Shown here in pieces: positions 59,901 through 64,000 of a DNA stretch of 64,000 nt; within the stretch, counting starts at the first letter, position 1, and each line of letters starts with the position of its first letter. The notes below the pieces were generated by a model that was not told where the DNA came from, searched no databases, and saw only the letters and a program-made list of their open reading frames with translations. Location: contig LNEE01000016.1 of NCBI GenBank assembly GCA_001464895.1, forward strand, positions 79,253 to 143,252. The letters are read 5' to 3'. The translations under genes were made by a program, and so were the position numbers. This DNA comes from Betaproteobacteria bacterium Ga0077532 (GTDB lineage: Bacteria > Pseudomonadota > Gammaproteobacteria > Burkholderiales > Ga0077523).

Positions 59901-62592
59901 GATCGCGACCTACACGCCGCTGCCCACGCGCCGGATCCCCCGAGCGATCGAAGTGCACCGGGCCCGGGAGCACAACCTGAAGGGCGTGAGCGTGAGCATC
60001 CCCCATCAGAAGTTCACGGTGATCACGGGCGTGTCGGGTTCGGGCAAATCGACCCTGGCGTTCGACATCATCTTCGCGGAAGGTCAGCGCCGCTATCTGG
60101 AGTCGTTGAACGCCTATGCGCGACAGTTCGTGCAACCGGCGTCCCGCCCGGAGGTGGATGCCATCCTCGGCATCCCTCCCACCGTCGCGATCGAACAGCG
60201 CACGAGTCGCGGCGGGAGGAAGAGCACGGTCGCAACGTTGACCGAGCTCTATCACTTCCTTCGTCTGCTCTACATGAAGCTGGGGACGCAGCACTGCCCG
60301 CGAGATGGCACACCCATCCAGCCCCAGAGCCCGGACAGCATCGCCGCCCGCATCCTGCGCGAGCATCGTGGCCAGCACATCGGCCTGCTCGCGCCCCTCG
60401 TGATCGCGCGAAAGGGTCTCTACACCGACCTCGCCAAGTGGGCGCTCGGGAAGGGGTTCTCGCACCTGCGAGTGAACGGCGAGTTCCTGCCGACAGCGGC
60501 ATGGCCACGCCTCGACCGATTCCGGGAACACACAATTGAGCTTCCCGTCGCCGACTTCGTGGTGACGCCAGAATCCGAGACTGCATTGCGCACCCACCTC
60601 GACGCAGCGCTCAACTTCGGCAAGGGTGTTGTCCATCTGATCGAGCCGCTGGATGGCCTGATGGACGGCACGGCCTCAGTCCGTGAGCACGTCTTCTCGG
60701 TGCTTCGCGCCTGCCCCAGCTGCGGAACGAGTTATCCGGAACTGGATCCCCGCCTCTTCTCGTTCAACTCGAAACATGGCTGGTGTCCGAGCTGTTTCGG
60801 TACTGGTCGCGAACTGGCCGGCTTCGATGCCGAGCAGACGGGCGAAGAAGGTAGTTGGGTGGAAGAGGGAACCGACCTGGGTGTCTGCCCTGCGTGCGAA
60901 GGCAGACGACTCAACGAGGTGGCGCTCCACGTGAGGTTCGATGGCCGCTCCATCGCCGATCTGACCGCCCTCCCTGTCGATGAAGTGTCGCGACTGTTCG
61001 AACGGATGGAGCTGCGCGGCCGCGAGCTCGAGATCGCGCGGGATATCCTCGCCGAGCTGCGCACACGCCTCACGTTTCTCAAGGATGTCGGCCTCGGATA
61101 CTTGGCGCTCGACCGGTCAGCGCCGACGCTGTCCGGTGGCGAGTCGCAGCGCATGCGGCTTGCAGCGCAGCTCGGTTCGAATCTTCAAGGGGTCTGCTAC
61201 ATCCTTGATGAACCGACCATCGGTCTTCACCCGCGCGACAACAACGTGCTTCTCGATACCCTTTCCAAGCTTCAGGCGAAGGGCAACACCCTGGTCGTCG
61301 TCGAGCACGACGAAGATACGATTCGACGCGCGGATCACGTCCTGGATCTCGGTCCCGGGGCTGGGACCCGTGGCGGCTTCGTTGTGGCAGAGGGCACTGC
61401 GATCGAGCTGATGAACTCCGCGACGTCAGTGACGGGACGGATGCTCCGCTCGCCATCGATCCATCAGACGACAGCACGGCGACCGCTGAACGCCTCGACG
61501 ACCTGGCTCGCTGTGGATGGCGCTTCGCTTCACAACCTCCAGCACATCGACGTTCGAATTCCTCTGCGACGATTGACCGTCGTGACCGGCGTGTCCGGAT
61601 CAGGAAAGTCGACCCTGATCCGCAACATCGTCCGCGACAACATGGCTGCCATCGTGAACGCACGAAATGCCCGCAAGTCCGTGCCAGAAGCCATCGGATG
61701 CACCAGCATCAGCGACGGCGGCGAGATCGGAAGAGTTCTGGAGGTCGACCAGTCTCCGATCGGCAAGACCCCGCGCTCGTGCCCTGCCACCTACGTCGGA
61801 TTCTGGGACGCCATTCGACGCCTCTACGCGGGAACGAACGAGGCTCGGATGCGCGGCTACGATGCGAGCCGGTTTTCCTTCAATACTGGCAACGGCCGCT
61901 GCGGTGAGTGTGATGGACAAGGCGTGAAGACCATCGAAATGAGCTTCCTGCCAGACGTAAAGGTTCTGTGCGACGCATGCGGAGGAAAGCGCTTCAACAG
62001 GGAAACTCTTGCAGTGCACTACCGGGGTAGATCGATCGGCGATGTGTTGTCGATGAGCGTGGATGACGCGGTCGTCTTCTTCGAAGCCCACAGCGTCATT
62101 CACCACGCCCTCCGCCTTCTGCAGGATGTGGGTCTGGGTTACCTGACCCTTGGGCAGCAGAGTCCCACCTTGTCGGGCGGGGAGGCCCAGCGAGTCAAAC
62201 TCGTCACAGAACTGGCAAAGGTTCGAATCGATATCGATGAGCCAGGCGCACGTCCGGGGCGAGCTGGTGCGGCTCGACGCACTCTATACGTGCTCGACGA
62301 ACCGACGGTCGGATTGCACATGGCTGATGTCGAGAAACTCGTGGTTGTGCTCCACCGGCTGGTCGACGCTGGAAACTCGGTCATCGTGATCGAGCACAAC
62401 CTCGACGTGATGTGTGAGGCGGACTGGATCCTGGACCTTGGTCCGGAAGGAGGCGTAGGTGGCGGGCGTATGGTTGCTAGCGGGCTTCCTTGGTCCTTAA
62501 GTGGAGACGTTGGCGCATCGCACACTGCCGCGGCAATCAAATCTTTCCTTGAGAGCCGCCCACCAAGCCCGGAAATCCAACTCGTCGAATGA
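56959..62592 (+). CDS. uvrA: tandem double-length UvrA (excinuclease ABC subunit A)
   Basis: A 1877-residue protein, twice the usual length of UvrA (about 940 residues). It holds two full UvrA modules in a row: module 1 about residues 1-970 and module 2 about residues 995-1877. Each has two ABC ATPase sites, so four Walker A loops of the form GVSGSGKS are seen near residues 37, 665, 1022 and 1543, with four ABC signatures (LSGGE or LSGGES) and paired zinc-finger Cys clusters (for example CPTCGGNG, CPSCFGTG and CGECDGQG). UvrA binds damaged DNA as a dimer; a tandem form could be a covalent dimer. Such forms are known in some Burkholderiales, so this is unusual but not unique. ATG 56959 has no good ribosome site. 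Confidence 0.93.
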   Translation: MPERPNVDAIVIRGARQNNLRNLTLSIPTNELIVVTGVSGSGKSSLVFDTLYAEGQRRYVETFSPYARQFLDRMDKPQVDAIEGIPPAIAIDQTNPVRTSRSTVGTMTELNDHLKLLFARAAHLHCRQCGQIVRRDEPTSIADDMAKRATAAGDPRLVITFPVAIPENFEEAEVLKLLEAQGYTRIHDRGPGRVDVVQDRFRLSNAEPARVAEALEAALRVGSGRVDVHPWVEDGEPKPAPWRYSTDLHCATCDIRYDTPTPSLFSFNSPVGACEACRGFGRIIGIDFGLVVPDESKTLAQGAIKPWQTQSFKECQDDLRKFALKRGVAMDIPWRDLPPEHRHWVLEGEPGWKSWDASWPGTWYGVRHFFAWLETKSYKMHIRVLLSKYRAYTSCETCGGARLKPSALLWRVGDRAMADANLSPDARHLPKGTYWSRMTLADLPGLCVHDLMLMPVDRVRAFFDALHGAHRSGVSAEDEAVQLVLTEIDARLKYLAEVGLGYLTLDRQSRTLSGGEVQRINLTTALGTSLVNTLFVLDEPSIGLHPRDMARVIGVMQRLRDAGNSLVVVEHDPQIMLAADRILDIGPGPGERGGQIVFFGTPDELRHSTDSLTADYLSGRKRADAGLAPLPTRADQPSVAILGATEHNLKGIDVRFPLNRLTCVTGVSGSGKSTLVQDVLHPALLKAKGKATETPGAHRALLGHEQVRAVVFVDQTPIGKTTRSNPASYVGAFDAIRKLFAEVPTARQRGYTAGTFSFNAGDGRCPTCGGNGFEHVEMQFLSDVYLRCADCDGKRYRPEILEVQLDGRDMAAVLELTVAEAIGVFAKHRDVIVRLQPLVDVGLEYLRLGQPVPTLSGGEAQRLKLAGHLGEAASGTSEPTLFLFDEPTTGLHFDDTAKLLRAFRRLVESGHSLIVIEHNLDVIRASDWVIDLGPEGGEAGGELVVTGTVQDVMACAASHTGKALCDYDVALREQAPMVAQPIATYTPLPTRRIPRAIEVHRAREHNLKGVSVSIPHQKFTVITGVSGSGKSTLAFDIIFAEGQRRYLESLNAYARQFVQPASRPEVDAILGIPPTVAIEQRTSRGGRKSTVATLTELYHFLRLLYMKLGTQHCPRDGTPIQPQSPDSIAARILREHRGQHIGLLAPLVIARKGLYTDLAKWALGKGFSHLRVNGEFLPTAAWPRLDRFREHTIELPVADFVVTPESETALRTHLDAALNFGKGVVHLIEPLDGLMDGTASVREHVFSVLRACPSCGTSYPELDPRLFSFNSKHGWCPSCFGTGRELAGFDAEQTGEEGSWVEEGTDLGVCPACEGRRLNEVALHVRFDGRSIADLTALPVDEVSRLFERMELRGRELEIARDILAELRTRLTFLKDVGLGYLALDRSAPTLSGGESQRMRLAAQLGSNLQGVCYILDEPTIGLHPRDNNVLLDTLSKLQAKGNTLVVVEHDEDTIRRADHVLDLGPGAGTRGGFVVAEGTAIELMNSATSVTGRMLRSPSIHQTTARRPLNASTTWLAVDGASLHNLQHIDVRIPLRRLTVVTGVSGSGKSTLIRNIVRDNMAAIVNARNARKSVPEAIGCTSISDGGEIGRVLEVDQSPIGKTPRSCPATYVGFWDAIRRLYAGTNEARMRGYDASRFSFNTGNGRCGECDGQGVKTIEMSFLPDVKVLCDACGGKRFNRETLAVHYRGRSIGDVLSMSVDDAVVFFEAHSVIHHALRLLQDVGLGYLTLGQQSPTLSGGEAQRVKLVTELAKVRIDIDEPGARPGRAGAARRTLYVLDEPTVGLHMADVEKLVVVLHRLVDAGNSVIVIEHNLDVMCEADWILDLGPEGGVGGGRMVASGLPWSLSGDVGASHTAAAIKSFLESRPPSPEIQLVE

Positions 62593-63260
62593 CTTACCCA
62601 GGAGTTCGGAGCCGCGCAAGGGCAAGCCGATGCCGATTCGACCGTTCGCTCCTGGCGCTGCTGTACGAAGATCGCGCAGCCTCCCGGGCAGGAGCCGTGG
62701 CGCCTCCTCAGTGAGATCCGCTCCCGTCGTCCCAGCTTCTCCAGGACTCGCTCGCAAGGCAGGACGACCGCCCGTCAAGCGACATTGGAACGGCCCGATT
62801 CACGGCAAGAATCAGAGGACGCCCCAGGCATGGAGCCAGGAGATGCATGGTGTGGAGTCATGGACCGAAAGTCACTGCCCCGTGAGGCCCAAGTGGCGAG
62901 GAGGCTCTCCGATGGATAGCCCTGGTCGAACTCGTGAAGCGCAACCAAGCGCTGCCTAGAAAAACTCTGCCCGAACCCGCGCCCTCGCGTCTTCCACGGC
63001 AAGCTGTTCTGAAGCAGCCCTGGGCGCTAACACCGAAGTTTTCGACGAAGGGGTTCGATCGAATAGCCAAGACCACGCGCCGAACGGCAACTTTTGGAGC
63101 TGATGGGAAGGGTGCAGACGTGGAAGGAATTGTACGAAGTAGTGGCGGCGCACTCCCCTCGGGAATCTGGAGCGGGCGCCTGGCAGTCGGTCTGGAGCGG
63201 GTGCTGCGCATCTCCCGTCCTACAGCAGTGGTAACACCTGTCTGATCCAGCAGTGAATAG
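62593..63260. other. non-coding stretch after uvrA
   Basis: About 670 bases with only short, low-quality ORFs. I see no family match, RNA or repeat. It leads into the decayed transposase. Confidence 0.5.
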
Positions 63261-63600
63261 ATCGCGCTGCATGACTCGGCGGCGCTGCGTGGATTCGTTA
63301 GCAACTAGGTGAGGCGCTGTTCGACCCGGTGCATCATCACCTTGAGGCACGGGGCATTTGGATCAGCCGGGGTACGATCGTTGACGCGACGATCATCGGT
63401 GCTACCTCGCATCCGAAAAACGTGCTCGGGTGCGCGATCCGGACAGGCGTCGGACCCATACGGGGCAGCCGTGGTACTTCGGAATGAAGGGCCACATCGA
63501 GATGGTCACCAGACGAAATATCTTTCACTCTGTGGTCCTCAAAACCGCCAACGTGGCCGATCGAAGACCTTCGAGTTTTCAAGGGCCCCACTGCCTTCGT
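63261..63600 (+). pseudogene. IS5-family transposase remnant
   Basis: Decayed pieces of an IS5-type transposase in shifting frames. First IALHDSAALRGFV (63261 on) ended by a stop, then ALFDPVHHHLEARGIWIS and RGTIVDATIIGATS (from about 63311), then after a frameshift RDPDRRRTHTGQPWYFGMKGHIE and SVVLKTANVADR. The DATIIGA and GQPWYFGMK blocks are the hallmarks of this transposase type. The N- and C-terminal parts and any terminal inverted repeats are not recognisable. Further remnants may continue to about 63750. Confidence 0.8.
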
Positions 63601-63904
63601 GGGGCAAGTCTACCGGCGACCGCAAAAGAGAACCCCAAACGGCTGCTTCCGAGGCGCGCACTGAGGACTTGCACATCGATCGAGCGCGGGTGATACGACG
63701 CGCACGACGAAGTTGTGCCCAAACTCGGCCGGTCGGGGCGCCTCAACAAGGCTAGAACGGGAAGAGAGCGCAGGACGGGCCTGTGCACTCGCGCAGGAAT
63801 CTTCGCCGGCACGACTGTGCGCACGGGGATTCGACGGTTTGTAGCCAAACGTACGAGATTTTGGCCCCGCACCCGCTCGTGTCCGCGATCAGGCTTTTTG
63901 GGGG
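63601..63904. other. decayed sequence between transposase remnant and rRNA terminator
   Basis: Short open frames here show no clear family. They may be the last decayed part of the insertion sequence. Confidence 0.4.
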
Positions 63905-63945
63905 GCACAAACACAAACGCCCCAGCCGATTTCTCGACTGGGGCG
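63905..63945 (-). terminator. terminator of the rRNA operon
   Basis: On the minus strand CGCCCCAG (63938-63945 complement) pairs with CTGGGGCG (63918-63925 complement), with a longer inner stem CAG-C-CGA/TCG-A-CTG and loop TTTC. It is followed by TTTGTGTTTGTG. It sits directly downstream of the 5S gene. Confidence 0.85.
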
Positions 63946-63958
63946 TGGTGCAATGGGA

Positions 63959-64000
63959 GCCTTGCAGTGACCTACTTTCGCACGGGTTGCCGCACTATCA
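63959..64000 (-). rRNA. rrf: 5S rRNA, 3' end (partial)
   Basis: The plus strand GTGACCTACTTTCGCACGGG and the following CGCACTATCA are the reverse complement of the conserved 3' part of betaproteobacterial 5S rRNA (GATAGTGCGG... GTAGGTCAC). The gene continues past the right edge, with 23S and 16S expected beyond. The 3' end is placed within a few bases. Confidence 0.88.

Noticed and set aside
58996..60636. 546-residue minus-strand ORF inside uvrA
   Set aside because: It is a shadow of the GC-rich uvrA frame: high His/Arg/Gln composition, no family motif, no ribosome site, and the plus strand codes for UvrA throughout.
1..64000. CRISPR arrays, phage genes, plasmid origins, known riboswitches
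   Set aside because: I looked for regular short repeats, phage structural genes, Rep proteins and typical leader structures and saw none; small or unusual forms could be missed by eye.

Overview
This window is chromosomal DNA of a high-GC Gram-negative bacterium, most likely a betaproteobacterium of the Rhodocyclales/Burkholderiales type that makes exopolysaccharide or flocs. The reasons are the exosortase-A (XrtA) accessory gene set, a PepA-like floc-associated PEP-CTERM protein, the order hemA-prfA-prmC-grxD, a double-length UvrA, and a 5S rRNA end of betaproteobacterial type. Genes are densely packed, and many neighbours overlap by 4 bases.

Layout. 1-3.5 kb: end of a DUF294-type nucleotidyltransferase, a DnaQ-like exonuclease and a two-subunit sodium:solute symporter. 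3.8-7.8 kb: a PEP-CTERM protein and a PrsT-like TPR protein. 7.9-13.7 kb: an envelope module with a LolA-like protein, an ABC ATPase, an outer-membrane barrel and two FtsX/MacB-type permeases. 14.0-14.8 kb: the PepA-like PEP-CTERM protein. 15.2-18.8 kb: a methyltransferase, a ThiF/E1-like enzyme and two FeeM-like acyltransferase paralogues. 19.1-23.0 kb: housekeeping block grxD, prmC, prfA, hemA, tRNA-Phe. 23.7-25.7 kb: a signalling protein with three degenerate domains. 25.7-39.7 kb: core XrtA regulatory and polysaccharide genes (serine protease, two sugar-nucleotide enzymes, two more PrsT paralogues, PrsR, PrsK, EpsB2-type sugar transferase). 40.1-45.2 kb: a nucleotidyltransferase, an HPr-kinase-like protein, a PqqD-like protein, a Tat-exported small protein and an Asn-synthetase-like enzyme. 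45.2-53.2 kb: XrtA-associated deacetylase, PLP decarboxylase, acyl-CoA ligase and GNAT protein, with a divergent operon of acyl carrier protein, two hydrolases and a glycosyltransferase. 53.2-62.6 kb: sugar kinase, 3-hydroxybutyrate dehydrogenase, di-heme oxidoreductase and the tandem UvrA. 62.6-64 kb: a decayed IS5-type transposase, then the terminator and 3' end of a 5S rRNA gene, so a minus-strand rRNA operon lies beyond the right edge.

How it works together (partly inference). PrsK/PrsR are a two-component pair with a sigma-54 activator. Good -24/-12 sigma-54 promoters lie upstream of both PEP-CTERM genes, the ACP operon and the operon of the Tat-exported protein; weaker matches lie upstream of two prsT genes and the sugar transferase gene. 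This suggests one regulon joining PEP-CTERM proteins, polysaccharide synthesis and a peptide-modification-like cassette. No exosortase gene is in the window.

The most unusual parts are (1) the set AsnB-like/PqqD-like/HprK-like/nucleotidyltransferase, which recalls the tailoring enzymes of phosphorylated lasso peptides but has no B2-type protease and has a Tat-exported protein where a precursor would be, and (2) the ThiF plus twin FeeM-like cluster.
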